From assembly GCA_031835245.1 (NCBI GenBank), contig JAVKOQ010000438.1, positions 1 to 38,004 of the forward strand: DNA of 38,004 nucleotides, in the 5' to 3' direction. This DNA is from Balamuthia mandrillaris (taxonomy: Eukaryota; Discosea; Longamoebia; Balamuthiidae). Positions 1 through 10,309 of this stretch are shown here, in pieces (position 1 is the stretch's first letter; the number at the start of each line of letters is the position of its first letter). The notes beneath the pieces are model-generated. The model was not told the DNA's origin and made no database searches. It saw only the letters and a program-made list of their open reading frames with translations. The position numbers and the translations under genes were made by a program.

Positions 1-128
1 CCCTTTCACAAGACACTTCCAAAGGAACGACTAGCAAGGCTTCCTCGGGTCATCATTCAAACACTTCTTCCTCTCTCTAAAAACTTTGATCTTTCTTTCG
101 TCTCTCTTCCTTATGCATTCCTCTTTGT

Positions 129-176
<48 letters not shown>

Positions 177-992
177 CTTCCAGCTGCTCTTGGTTGGGGA
201 AAAATTGGCTCTCTCTCATCTCGCTTTCTCTCCGCACACCCTCACAATGTTTTTTATGAACGCAGGGCACACAGCAGCGGTCCGATGCCTGGAGGTTCGT
301 GGCAACACGTTGGTCTCTGGGGACGATGACACCACCGTGCGGGTGTGGGACGTGGCGGGGAGAAAGGTTCTTCAAACGCTTGCCCTGGAGGAGCATGACG
401 TCTACGCCCTCCAGTTTGACGACGAGAACATTGTCTGTGCTTGTGGAGATGGTGCCGTGCGCGTGTTTGCAATGAAGAGTGGCGACGGTGGTGGAGAGGC
501 CTCCTCTTCTTCATTATCTTCTGGTGCTGTTGCACCACTACTAACGCTACCTGGATATACTTCTTGCGGGTATCTTCTTCTAGCTGTACAGTATGATAAC
601 AACATGAGAATAAGTGGAGGCGAGGATGCTTTGACCCCTCCTTTTCTCTGTATTTGCTTCTTCTGTTTTTCTTTTCATCCTCTGTGCTTACCGATTCTCC
701 TCTCTCATAGTTTGGGACATGCGGACAGGAAAGTGTGAACGAACAATAAAAATGCATGACCGTGGCGTGTCTTGCCTGCAATTCAACGATGACCTGCTGA
801 TGACCGGTTCCTTTGATACTACCGTTAAAATGGGAGACTTACGGACGTTTGAGTGCACGCTTCTCTCTCCTCTCCTGTTTTTCTTCGCTAAGTGAGAGGT
901 TGTCAGGAGGGGCGGGGAGAACAACGCGCCCATGGCTGTACCGCATCAGCATCGGTCCGGAGTGCGTAGATGTTGTCGCGGTGTTACTGTAG
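1..992 (+). CDS. WD40-repeat protein, 3' part (5' end outside window)
   Basis: Proposed exons are 1-48, 266-649, 711-852 and 893-992, stop at 990. The first piece, read in frame 3, is a Ser/Thr-rich linker; from 266 the protein shows WD40 blades: GHTAAVRCLEV, then SGDDDTTVRVWD, then a second blade with low-complexity Gly/Ser, then WDMRTGKCERTI followed by MTGSFDTTVKMGD. Blades of this pattern form a beta-propeller scaffold; F-box/WD proteins have similar blades, but no F-box is visible because the start is missing. One blade has MGD where WD is expected. Splice phases agree at 48/266 (phase 1) and 649/711. The intron at 853-892 is only 40 nt, and the last exon is the least certain part. Intron 1 holds a long (TC)n tract. 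The partner or pathway cannot be told. Confidence 0.6.
133..172 (+). repeat. (TC)n microsatellite in intron 1 of the WD40 gene
   Basis: Twenty uninterrupted TC dinucleotides lie in the intron between 49 and 265, on the coding strand as pyrimidines. The Ser-Leu protein that could be read through it is an intron artefact. Confidence 0.9.
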
Positions 993-1165
993 TTCTCTTT
1001 TTCATTTCCTCCGAAGAGACTAGACATGAGAGCCGAGGCGAGCGACGACACGAGAGAAGACAGGAGAGAAGTCATGAGATTAGACATGAGCAACGACAAG
1101 AGAGAGAAGCAAGCGGCAGAGAGAAAGAGAGTAGCAAAAGCGTAGCAGCACACCAGCGCACAAGA

Positions 1166-2072
1166 ATGGATCTTTTGGACAATCTCCTGGATTCGATGGA
1201 CAAAACCCATCAACAGCTCTCTCAGGTCAGTGCACAGGAGAAAGGTGAGGAAAAAAAAAACAAGCGAAGAAGTTTTTAGTCGTGTGTTTCTCCGATCCAG
1301 CGCCGTTCTGATCCTTTTCATGGAGGGCAGAGAGGCGGGAGCAGCAGCGGAAACAGCAGCAGAAGGAAAGAGAGGAGAAGCAACAGTGGAGAACAAAAGT
1401 GGAGGCCAAAGTTCAAGCCTTCCTTGCCAACGAGAAAGCCGCTCGCCTTTGCTTTCCTCCTCTGGATAAGTCCTTCAGACTAGTCATGTACGACTTTCCT
1501 GTTTTCTATTCGCTCTCCTCTGCTCCTTTGCTTCTTTCTATCTTCGTCTTTCTTCCCTGCTTCCTTGCAAAGTGGTAAGCTTATTATTCCTCCTGCTGGG
1601 TAGACATGAAGTGGCGGACAGCCATGAACTGTGCAGCCATTCATTTGGAGAGCAAGACTCTGATCAGCGGTTCACCGTTCTGTTCAAGAAAGAGTTTGCT
1701 CCTTCTTTAACCAAACTCTCCATCATTTCTTCCGTACGCATTTTGTCTTTGCTCCTCTTGAAGTTTTCCTTCTCTCGTTCTCTCACGTTAGTCGTTTCTC
1801 TCTTCTCTCCTCTCTCCTCCCTCCTCTCATCGCTTTCTCATCATTTCTTATTATTCACTTAGAGAGTGGAACCTGGCATGACCATCCAAGAACTTGATGC
1901 AATGTTGCAGCAAGTCCAAAACGAGCCTGAGGTGGTGGAATCACCACAACCAACATCCGAACAACTCAAGCAGCAAAAACGACAACGGGCAAGCTTCTCT
2001 CCCCCACTTCTCTATTTCTCTTTCGTTTCTCTTCTCTTACTCTCTTCTTGCTTCTCTCCCTCTCTCCCTCTC

Positions 2073-2103
<31 letters not shown>

Positions 2104-2537
2104 TTGTTTGTATTTCGCTCTTCCTCATTTCTCTCAAAATACTCATTGTAAACAAAACAATGCAGAAAGCACAACAAGCAAACCAACAAGTAGATAACTA
2201 CCGTAAACAAGGAACATACGCTAAAGCCTTTGAAGGCGCTGGTGAGTTAATTGTATTAACTCCGAAGAAGAGGGACCGACGCACCATAGAAGAAATTCAA
2301 TTGGAGATGAAGCAGAAGAAGCGTAAGGGAAGTGTCGAGAATAAGGGAGAAGAAAAAGAACATGAAGCTGGCAAGGAGGACGAACGAGAGGAGCTTGAAG
2401 AAGAGGAAGAGGAGCGTGAAGAATCGGATGAAGAAAATGATTATTACAAGGAAGAAGAAGAAGAGGAGGAGGAGGAAGAAGAAGAAGAACGAGAAGAGGA
2501 GCATGAAGAAGAAACGGCTGGAGAACAGGATAGTTGA
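1166..2537 (+). CDS. SPAG7: SPAG7-like protein (R3H domain, acidic tail)
   Basis: Five exons: 1166-1244, 1331-1487, 1604-1733, 1863-1988, 2166-2537, giving 287 residues with all phases consistent. Sperm-associated antigen 7 proteins begin with a short Leu/Asp-rich segment (here MDLLDNLLDSMDK), then a charged helix (ERREQQRKQQQKER), an R3H nucleic-acid-binding region ending in FKKEFAPS, and a C-terminal block here reading KKRDRRTIEEIQLEMKQKK. All four landmarks occur in order. Human SPAG7 is 227 residues; the extra length here is a Glu-rich tail of about 60 residues. The cellular role of the family is poorly known; R3H suggests single-stranded nucleic-acid binding. Intron 4 (1989-2165) is GC-AG, 177 nt, with no in-frame stop. 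The frame upstream of the start is open back to an ATG at 932, so an N-terminal extension cannot be excluded. Confidence 0.88.
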
Positions 2538-2825
2538 TGCCCATATGATTCTCTCTGCACCACAACCAGTTAATACAAAGCACGGGACGACACGAAAATC
2601 ATCAATGTCTGAGGGGTGTGAACCGAGATTTTCCCGATTTAAGTGAACTGGCCCTCGTGCAAAGCTAAATTGCTCCTGGAAAAAAGAACTGCAAAAAAAA
2701 AAAAGGGGGGGGAGAAAAAAAGAGAACCAAGCAAGCTGCTACGGCCTTTTTTTTTCTGGTGCACCAGGGTAGCGTTTTTCTCCTTCGATTGGCTTGATTT
2801 GTAGGAACAACACAACACAGCGATC
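2538..2825. other. Intergenic, SPAG7 to elongin B
   Basis: Short tandem-orientation spacer. It contains an A11-G9 homopurine run near 2692-2711 and no convincing ORF or RNA. It must hold the SPAG7 3' end and the elongin B promoter. Confidence 0.5.
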
Positions 2826-3321
2826 ATGGTAAAAACTGACCACTTTCCCCGCTCTTTGTATTCCTTTTTCATTGAGCCTTCACTCTAAAATTTTTTTTGT
2901 CACTTTTGTTACCACTACTTTTTTATTTGGTGTTCATTTTTTTTTTTGCTACAAGGCCCAATACATTCGCATCAAGAGAAAGAACCAAACCATCTTCCTG
3001 TCCATGAGCACGGAAGATAAGGTGGTGGACGTGAAAGCAAAAGTTGCCAAGATAAACGAGAAAGAGCCCAACGAAGTCGGTTTGATCTTCAACGAGGAAC
3101 AACTCCCGAACGATAAAACGCTCGCTGAGTGCAACGTTGAGAACGACAACATTGTTTATTTGGTTTACAACGAAGGTATGTACTTTTTAGTTTTCCTTTC
3201 CTCTGCGTAACTCTTTTTCTTACCGGTCCATCTCACATTTTTTTTAAAAAAAAAAACAGGAGGAGAATGGGAGAAAGTTGACATTCAGAAGCCCGAAGAA
3301 GGCAAAATGACTGAAGATTAA
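2826..3321 (+). CDS. ELOB: Elongin B-like ubiquitin-fold protein
   Basis: Exons 2826-2828 (ATG only), 2956-3175 and 3260-3321 give 94 residues. Elongin B is the ubiquitin-like partner of elongin C in the elongin (SIII) transcription complex and in VHL/SOCS-box cullin E3 ligases. The sequence follows that family: YIRIKRKNQTIFL as first strand, VKAKVAKINEKEP helix, IFNEEQLPNDKTLAEC, then NIVYLVYNEGGEWEKVDI. It is shorter than human elongin B (118 residues), with the C-terminal tail reduced. It is not ubiquitin itself: no C-terminal di-Gly. The start is inferred: ATG is followed directly by a GT intron, and joining it in phase 0 to GCC CAA TAC gives MAQYIRIK. The 3' end converges on MAD2, 180 bp away. 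Confidence 0.8.
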
Positions 3322-3501
3322 TACAAACGCATGAATATACTTTTGTTAGACTTCAAGTTTTTTTTATTTGCTGAACTGACCCGTTTCTCTCTTAGATGGT
3401 TTCAACTTTTCCTCTCCCCAAAAGAGGAAAAGTTCCACTATTTTGTTGAAAGACCGACTCGCTATTTACACATTCCAAGAGCTCAACTTCGTCCTTCCTG
3501 C

Positions 3502-3978
3502 TCAGTCATCACCAGTCTCCACGGCATAGGCCACCATTGCGTCCACGCGATGGATCTTCGTGTCAAAGGAGCGCAGGCGCACGGCTTGAGCGTTGGCAAT
3601 CTCCTTGGGATCCGACTCCTCCCAGGCCAAAGGTACCTCCGTGTTCTTATCAGTGTAGATCAAAATGTCAAACGTGCAACGCGCATGCAGCAACGGCAAG
3701 AAGGTAACGCTGGCACAGATCTGCCGGATGATGGCCTGGATCTCTCCAGTTATCTCCTTTGGGGACTTTTCTCTGGGTTCGCTGTGGGCGGTCGGAAGAT
3801 CTGTGACAATGTCAAAGACCCATCGCTCCAGCGTTTCGGCTGTCTCGGCGCTGACCACCACAACCACCACTCTTTGTACTGTTCCGGTTAGCAGCCATTC
3901 TGTTTGGTTGTGTAGGTGTTAGCCTGGGTTGGTTCCTTTCAACTACGAACAGAACCCAACGGAGAAGCGAGAGAAGTT

Positions 3979-4013
<35 letters not shown>

Positions 4014-4459
4014 AAGAGATGCTTTTTAAGCGTATTAACATACCTTTTAACTGTTTGAGAACGTTGTTGAGGTAGGCTTTCAGCTTATCGTCATTAGTCA
4101 CCAAAATATTAAGGCCATACTTTTGCACGGCGGTGAAGGTTTCAGCAGGATAGATGCCTCGTTGGTACAATATGCTAAACATCATTGGAATGGATAGCGT
4201 GAGCAGAAAACGCAACGGGTTGAGAGAAATCAAAAAAAAAAAAAAACAGAGGCTCAAAAGTACCTATTGATGCCATAGCCTGAAGAAAAACAAGATTATA
4301 AAAAGCAAAAGCGGTGGGGCAAAAAAAAAGTGAGAAGGGGGGAAAAAAAGTAGCAGGCTGCAAAGTGAGTTTTAAAAAGAAAAAAAACAACACACCAAAA
4401 AACTCTGTCACGAGTTGCGCGGAGCCTTTCAGAGTGATAACACCTTTGTTTGCGACCGA
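3502..4459 (-). CDS. MAD2: MAD2 spindle-checkpoint HORMA protein (start exon unresolved)
   Basis: Exons (minus strand): 4459-4396, 4279-4264, 4174-4044, 3899-3502, coding about 202 residues, against 205 in human MAD2L1. MAD2 is the HORMA-domain protein that binds MAD1 and CDC20 to form the mitotic checkpoint complex. Recognisable stretches are VITLKGSAQLVTEFFGYG, INSILYQRGIYPAETF, VQKYGLNILVTNDDKLKAYL, TAETLERWVFDI, REKSPKEI, IRQICASVTFLPLL and the safety-belt end VRLRSFDTKIHRVDAMVAY. Exon 4264-4279 is only 16 nt. The start is not settled: an ATG at 4565 with donor after ATG GTT C can join an acceptor at 4444 to give MVRVITLKG; otherwise another small exon precedes 4459. It is divergent to the carrier at 4818. 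Confidence 0.92.
3984..4010 (-). repeat. (CT)n tract in a MAD2 intron
   Basis: The AG repeat on the + strand is CT on the MAD2 coding strand, upstream of the last acceptor at 3900-3902. Confidence 0.85.
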
Positions 4460-4817
4460 CTAGAAAAGCAAGACAAAGAGAGAGAAACAGGGTTAATAAC
4501 ACAAAAAAAAAACTATCCGCAAAGAGAGAGAGACAAAAAAATGTGAGCTACCAACTACGAACCATTTTTTCGTCTGATTGTCTGTTCTATTGTTTGTTGT
4601 TGTTCTTCTCACAAAGCAAACAAGGGTGGCCTTTGCTTTTTATGCAACTTCCCGTTAGGATTAACGGTACGGTTGGTTTTGGCGGGAACTTTTTCGTCGA
4701 CTGCTCTTTTTTGCGGACATGCTCCCCCATGACGACATTACACTATGCCTTGGATGAGTGATCGTGACGCAAATTCGAGGAAAGTAAAAAAAGAAGAAAA
4801 GAAAACAAGAAAGAACG
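4460..4817. promoter_or_regulatory. Divergent 5' region, MAD2 / SLC25A39
   Basis: About 250-360 bp separate the two divergent genes, so they very likely share a bidirectional promoter. The stretch also holds the unresolved MAD2 first exon. No TATA box or repeated element stands out. Confidence 0.45.
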
Positions 4818-5295
4818 ATGGAAGAAGCACAGCTATCCACACGGCCAAAGGCCCACCGCTCTGGAACTGGTGAGCCTCCGCCTTATTCTGTCGTCACTGC
4901 ACAAAACAAATACAAAGTTGGTGCGTTTTTTTCTCTTCAGCAAAAACAAAAAAAAACATCACTCAATTAATATTAACATTTGTTTTTTTTTTTTGCTCAA
5001 AGGGTTGAACCCGATCCATCAAGTGGCTGCAGCGACTGCCGGTGGGACTCTCACCTCCCTTTTCGGTAAATTTGCGAGCAAGCCTTATTTTTGTTTTAAA
5101 TATGCTCTCTCCCCCCCCCCCTCTCTCTCCGTCGTAGTGGTCTCACTTTCTCCATGTGATAATAGTGACGCCATTTGATGTCGTTAAGACGAGACTACAA
5201 GCACAAACCGGAAACCGTGCAGCAATTGGCCCCGCCGCTGCTTCTTCTGCCACTGCCACTGCTCCTCGCAGTGTTCATTTAAACGGAACAGCTGT

Positions 5296-5330
<35 letters not shown>

Positions 5331-5491
5331 TCTTCTTTCGTCGTTTCTCTTTCTCTGTTGATGTGTTTTTTGTCTCTCTTCTCTGTTTTACAGGACGCGT
5401 TCGTCAAGATAATAAAATATGAGGGAGCGACTGCGTTATGGAGAGGATTGCCAGCCACATTTATTCTAACAGTTCCAGGAGCTGCTATGTA

Positions 5492-5533
<42 letters not shown>

Positions 5534-5872
5534 AACTCTTTTATTGATACGAAGGGACAGTTATTTTACCTCATATGAAAAATTTAAAGAGCAAATGGAT
5601 AATTCCACCCTTTTGCAACCTTTTCGGATGTTTATCCCTGGTATTGCTGGTTGGTTTGCTTTCTTTTCGACTTTTTTTTTGTGTGGACGACGATGAAAGA
5701 AAGAACAAACAAGTTGACGTGCCTTTTCTTCACTTCTTCGAAAACAAAGGCTTAGGCGCGAGGACGCTGACGGCTACTGTAACAAGCCCACTCGAATTGA
5801 TGCGAACAAATGTTCAATCTCATGCCAAAGTGCCTGGTTCAAACGAAAGTAACTATTTAGCTTCTTTGTTCT

Positions 5873-5908
<36 letters not shown>

Positions 5909-6438
5909 CGGATTAACACCGAAATGAAGGCCTCTATTGGATGTTACGGATGGTGGTGCGAAATCAAGGCTTCAAAGGATTGTGGATAGGATTGATGCCG
6001 ACGTTATGGCGAGATGTACCCTTTTCTGTTATTTATTGGACGGCCTACGAGGCCATCAAAGCGAGGCTAATGCTATGGAGGAAGAAGGAAGGCTTTCTAG
6101 TGCACTTTGCATCGGGTGCAGGGGCTGGCATGTTGGCTGCCCTTATCACCACTCCCGTCGATGTTGTGAAGACACGGCGACAGATGCATCTTGACGAGCC
6201 TGCTGATGGAGCTAATGTACTATTCTTCTCTCTTCTCTCTCTCTCTCTCTCATCCGTGTATTGCTAACATGACGACAAATTGTGGCAGTTGCGCCGAAGC
6301 AGCGCTATATTTATGAAAATCATGAAAGAGGAGGGAGTGCAAGGGTTGTTCCGGGGTCTGCTTCCCCGTATAACTAAAGTAGCCCCAGCCTGCGCCATCA
6401 TGATTTCCTCTTATGAATTGTTTAAAGTTCTACTGTAA
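4818..6438 (+). CDS. SLC25A39: Mitochondrial carrier, SLC25A39/SLC25A40 (MTM1) type
   Basis: Eight exons (4818-4869, 5003-5065, 5166-5293, 5394-5488, 5561-5649, 5750-5848, 5930-6216, 6289-6438), 320 residues, all phases consistent. SLC25 carriers have three repeats of two helices each in the inner mitochondrial membrane; here the three signature motifs are [24 protein letters not shown] and [14 protein letters not shown]25A39/40 and yeast MTM1 serve mitochondrial glutathione import and manganese/iron homeostasis. Subfamily features seen are [47 protein letters not shown] and CAIMISSYE. The matrix loop between helices 1 and 2 is Ala/Thr/Ser-rich and has no cysteine. Several introns contain (CT)n and one has a C10 run. 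The stop is 81 bp from the convergent stop of the next gene. Confidence 0.9.
5298..5327 (+). repeat. (CT)n tract, SLC25A39 intron 3
   Basis: It begins only 4 nt after the GT donor at 5294 and precedes the acceptor at 5391-5393. Confidence 0.85.
5495..5532 (+). repeat. (CT)n tract, SLC25A39 intron 4
   Basis: It starts right after the donor at 5489; the acceptor is at 5559-5560. Confidence 0.85.
5875..5906 (+). repeat. (CT)n tract, SLC25A39 intron 6
   Basis: It fills most of the intron 5849-5929. Confidence 0.85.
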
Positions 6439-6519
6439 AGAAAATGAAGAAAGACAAAGAGAAAGAGGACCAAGAAACAGGAACATCTGGTAACGCTATT
6501 CTGTTATTTTTTTTTTCGG

Positions 6520-6881
6520 TCAATCGGCCGAGTCAATGAGAGGCTTTCTTTCACTTGACACAAGAGTTTGGGGGGAAGAGGCGGTTTTATGTGTTGGTGG
6601 GCTTGCTCGTTGCGGCCGAACGGCTGCTCTGTCAAGCAGTGATAAAGGTACCAGCTTTGGAGCTGTAACGTTGCCTTCCGACTCCCACATGAAATAGTAG
6701 CTAAGATAACGTTTGTACTCGGAAAGAGCGGCAGGAACGTACACCTCCAGTTCCTTCGGGTAGAGGTTGTGTCGTGTGCCTCGTAGTTGGTCTTGCAGCA
6801 TTGCAAGACGGTCCTCCAACTCTCCATACAAAAAGCTGTAGAGAGTTAAGCAAAGAGAAATGAGCGAGAGGAAAGAAGAGC

Positions 6882-6918
<37 letters not shown>

Positions 6919-7548
6919 ATGTACGCGTCATTGTTGTGTTCAGGGTCTACAGTAAAAGATTGCGTTCGTTGGGCTTGTAGCTGTTGTTGGTGGTGTTTTT
7001 GGCGTGCTAGCTCGCCAACTCGAAAGCCTTCTTGCCTCAAAACGGATCGTTTCAACCGCACCATCTTCATTTGTTACAGAATTCAACCAAACAATGAGCA
7101 AAGATGAAGAGAGGAAAGGAAGATTGGACTTGAAAATAGCAAGAGAGGGAGCGAGAAGTAACCTTGTAGACAAGTAACTGATGAAAAGTGTTCCTAACAT
7201 TAAAGTCCCAATGTAGGAACAATGGAAAAAAGTGCTTCCGCAGAAGCAAATCACCAAAGAGTGCTCGTCTTGCATTGGCACGAAATACATCGGCGTGATT
7301 GTAGATGACCGTTAGCAGTTTCATAACGGTTTGATGGTGTTCTGTCGCAAGAATAATCTCGAAGCCTTGGCACAGGTAGTGATGATCAAAGCTGTTAGGA
7401 AGTCCTTCCTCCCGTTCCTTAAAACTTGCGAACCAAATGTCTAACTTTGCCAAAGCCTCTGCAACATGACAAATTAAGTCCCAGAATTACCAAGAAGAAG
7501 AAAAAGAAGAAGAAGAGGGAGAAGAAGAAGAAGAAGAAGAAAGAAGAA

Positions 7549-7579
<31 letters not shown>

Positions 7580-9848
7580 GAGAGGGAGAGGGAGAGGGAG
7601 AAGAGAAGAACAAGAACATGAACAAACGGACCGTTTACAGCAAAGGTATCATAAACATTCGTTTTCGAGAATACTACCTCGATATAGGCATTTATTAGAT
7701 CAGGGTTTGTCCCCAGTAATGCTATTGAACAGTCCATCAGCGACTATCGTAAATAATGTGTTAGGCATCAGACATGAAACGAAAGAAGATAATAAAGAAA
7801 CGAGAAAGAAAACCTTGTGGTAATTTTCCCGCGTTTTCATTTCATAGACAAAAGCGAGCAAGAAAGGGATGTAGCCCTTTACGGCGGGCCACTCGAGAGT
7901 TTTGCCTGGTGGTATGCAGGAATAAATATGGGCTATCCAATCTTTCAGAAAGACAAAGAACAGTTTGTCTCTCTCTCCTAATGTTCCAAGCCATCCATTT
8001 GGTGCTTGCTGTAGTTTTTCGTCTTCCGCATCATTCGCCCACGATAGCAGCGCCGAGTGAAAGAGATGCCAACTAATGCAACGCAACAAGAGAGAGAGAG
8101 AGAGAATGAAAGTGAGGTGCAGACAGAAGAAGAGGGAAGAAAAGGTAATACCAGGAAAGGATAGGATATCGTGAGAGAATATTTGCGGCATTGACTTGGG
8201 TAGAGCTTTGGCTGAACAAATACGACAAAAAGGAAGAGCGAAGTGCATGCCGAGGGAGCGAAGATGACCGCTGCCGAGGCAACACTCCGTTCTGCCATCC
8301 ATTCTCTCCTTCTGCTTCCTCCTCTACCACTTTCTCTTTCCTGGGGCTGCCTTCTTGTTCTCCTTCTTCCCTTTCATCATCACCTTCTTCCTCTTGTTTT
8401 TCTGATTGTTGTTGCTCCAACAATGCGCGTTCCAGTTGTTGCAATCGCAGAGGAGAGAGAGCAACAGCATTGATGATACTATGACTGACTCCTGGCAAGC
8501 GAAAGAAGTTCACCGCCAAAACGCGAGCGCAGAAAAGAGTGAAGGGATGAGAGACAGAGTGAGAAGCATTCGTCAGTTGAGAGAGTTGAGTTGCCACAAA
8601 AGCTTGCGTGTTGAAGAGTAACACGCGATAGCGTTGTGCGATGATAATGTCCTCTTTGGAGCAGTGCCGCAGTTGGTTCTGTTGCTGTTGTTGCTGTTCC
8701 ACGTTACTACGACGACGAAGAAAACGGCTTTGAGATGATTTTTGGCTTTGATTTTGGCTTTTAAATAAAGAACGATGTTCATTCTGTTTCGGATTGCTCT
8801 GTGGTGGTTGAGGTTGTTTCTTCCATTCGTCCTCTTCTCCATTTGCTTTTTCGTTGTTTATCGTTATGGTTGATACTTTCGTGTCTTCTGTAGTTACTGC
8901 GTTTGTTGTGGTGTTATCATCTTTATCCTCTTCTTTTTCTTTTTGCACTTGTTGCAGCTGTTCGTTTACTTCCTTCTCCTTGTCTTTCGGCTCCTCTTCC
9001 TCCTCCTCCTCCGCGAACAGATGCGAAAGGTCAAACTCTCTGCGTGCAAGCAAAGCCGTGATGGCCTCATAGGCATAGCGTTGATCCCGATGGTGCAGCC
9101 CATCCAAGTTGGTCAGGAGGAGGTGCCACAGGTCCAAAAAGTACTTCCGCACGGTATTGAAGGGAGAGAAGAAGGTAGAAAAGTTGGAAGTAAAAGAAGA
9201 AGAAGAAGAAGAAGAAGAAGAAGAAGAAGAAGAAGAAGAACAAGAAGAAGAGGCTGAGGAAGAAGAAGACGAAGAGGAAGTGGTTATGTGTTTAGTGTTG
9301 TTGTTGAGTAGGTTTAATGTGTTTGTTGTTGGGGTTGTGTTTTTGTTTGATAAAGAAAGAGAAGAAGAAGAAGAGGAAGAGGAAGAAGAGGAAGAGGAAG
9401 AAGGATAACGATAACAAGGCCGTTGAAGAGTGGGCAACAAAACCTTTAGCGCCTCTCCAATCCGTTTGCTAAGGTTGGCTTGTTGGTTCTTCAGCGCCAC
9501 CACCGTGGAAGAAGTAGCAGAACCAGAAGCGGCATCCTCCTCGTCCTCCATCTCCTCCATGGCTCTCATCGACGTCGTCGATGAGGTTCCTCCTCCGCCG
9601 CCTCCTCCTTCCGCTCTCAGCTTGGCCAGTTGGTTGCGCGTCCGACGCAGCGCCTTGAGGAGGGAGAGCAACGTCTTGAGCCGCTTCTCGGTGAGCGGCG
9701 TCCACTCCTCCAGGTCCAGCGGCGTGGCCTCCGCGCCGAGCTCGTTGAGGTCGTCCCTCTCGTGGCCGCTCCCGCCCACAGTCGACAAGAGCCGCTCTTT
9801 GCTGGTCTCGAGGGCATTGCCGAGTTTTTCTTTGAGGCCTGCCCACAT
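6520..9848 (-). CDS. DUF1765-like protein with poly-Ser insertions
   Basis: Six exons (9848-8152, 8072-7814, 7743-7632, 7458-7163, 7064-6925, 6835-6520) give 939 residues, phases consistent throughout. The first exon starts MWAGLKEKLGNALETSKERL, an amphipathic helix, and then has several Ser-only runs and Asn/Thr- and Glu-rich linkers. Conserved-looking parts are the YFLDLWHLLLTNLDG / DQRYAYEAITALLARREFD block, then LCQGFEIILATEHHQTVMKL, TVIYNHADVF, FFPLFLHWDFNVRNTFHQLL and a C-terminal LYGELEDRLAMLQDQLRG. This pattern (helix with nearby hits, then FLHW and VR-F--LL) resembles the DUF1765 family known from fungi and amoebozoans; that assignment is from memory and unverified. No catalytic motif or transmembrane segment is clear. 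The Ser runs are encoded by expanded GAA-type trinucleotide repeats within the exon. Function unknown. Confidence 0.75.
6889..6914 (-). repeat. (CT)n tract in a DUF1765-gene intron
   Basis: Appears as GA on the + strand. It lies between the donor at 6924 and the acceptor at 6836-6838, so it is pyrimidine on the sense strand. Confidence 0.85.
7494..7610 (-). repeat. Trinucleotide (CTT)n / CCCTCT intronic repeat
   Basis: On the + strand this is GAAGAA repeats followed by GGGAGA units; on the gene's own strand it is an all-pyrimidine tract filling the intron 7459-7631. Lys/Glu ORFs read through it are artefacts. Confidence 0.8.
9195..9405 (-). repeat. Exonic trinucleotide repeats encoding poly-Ser
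   Basis: Two long GAA/GAG runs (about 9195-9270 and 9361-9405) lie in exon 1 of the DUF1765-like gene and are read on the minus strand as Ser codons. The Glu-rich reading on the + strand is antisense. Confidence 0.8.
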
Positions 9849-10309
9849 GGTGGTTTTTTTTTGGGGGGGGAGGTGTCTTGAAAAGAGCTTTTATTTTATT
9901 TTATTTTATTTTTTTGAAGAGGAGGAGGAGGAGCCGAGAAGAGAAGAGAGAGAAAGAGGGAAAGGAGGAACCTTCTTCTTATTTCTTCCTTTTTATTTTT
10001 TATTTTTTATTTTTTATTTTTTTAAAAAAGCAGCACAAATATTGCAGGGATTAAGGTCAGGTAGTCCTCCTTTATTTTTTCAAATAATCTTACCAATCAA
10101 AATTCATAACATGATCGTCCAATGAGTATTCAAAAGTCAGGCAAACGGTCGACAAAAATATAAACGACAAGAAATCGAGCACGATTCGGGAAGTTTCTTC
10201 GATTTATTTTTGTCGACACACAAGCAAAGAAAGAGAAAAGGAGGAGCAGAGATTCCAATCCCACACACACACACAAAGCAAACAAAAAGAACCAACTACT
10301 ATCCCAACC
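9849..10309. promoter_or_regulatory. Divergent 5' region, DUF1765 / SDE2
   Basis: A 461-bp spacer with ATTTT-type repeats at about 9888-9914, ATTTTTT-type repeats at about 9986-10023, a T9-G8 run after 9850 and a short CA repeat near 10261. No ORF or RNA gene is convincing. It should contain both promoters. Confidence 0.5.

Noticed and set aside
127-265. ORF beginning with Ser-Leu repeats ahead of the WD40 exon
   Set aside because: It is the translation of the intronic (TC)n tract; the splice acceptor at 264-265 starts the true exon.
7426-7698. Lys/Glu-rich + strand ORF
   Set aside because: It is the reverse of an intronic pyrimidine repeat.
8943-9408. Glu- or Arg-rich ORFs on the + strand
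   Set aside because: They are antisense to the poly-Ser coding repeats of the DUF1765-like gene, which has consistent exon phases on the minus strand.
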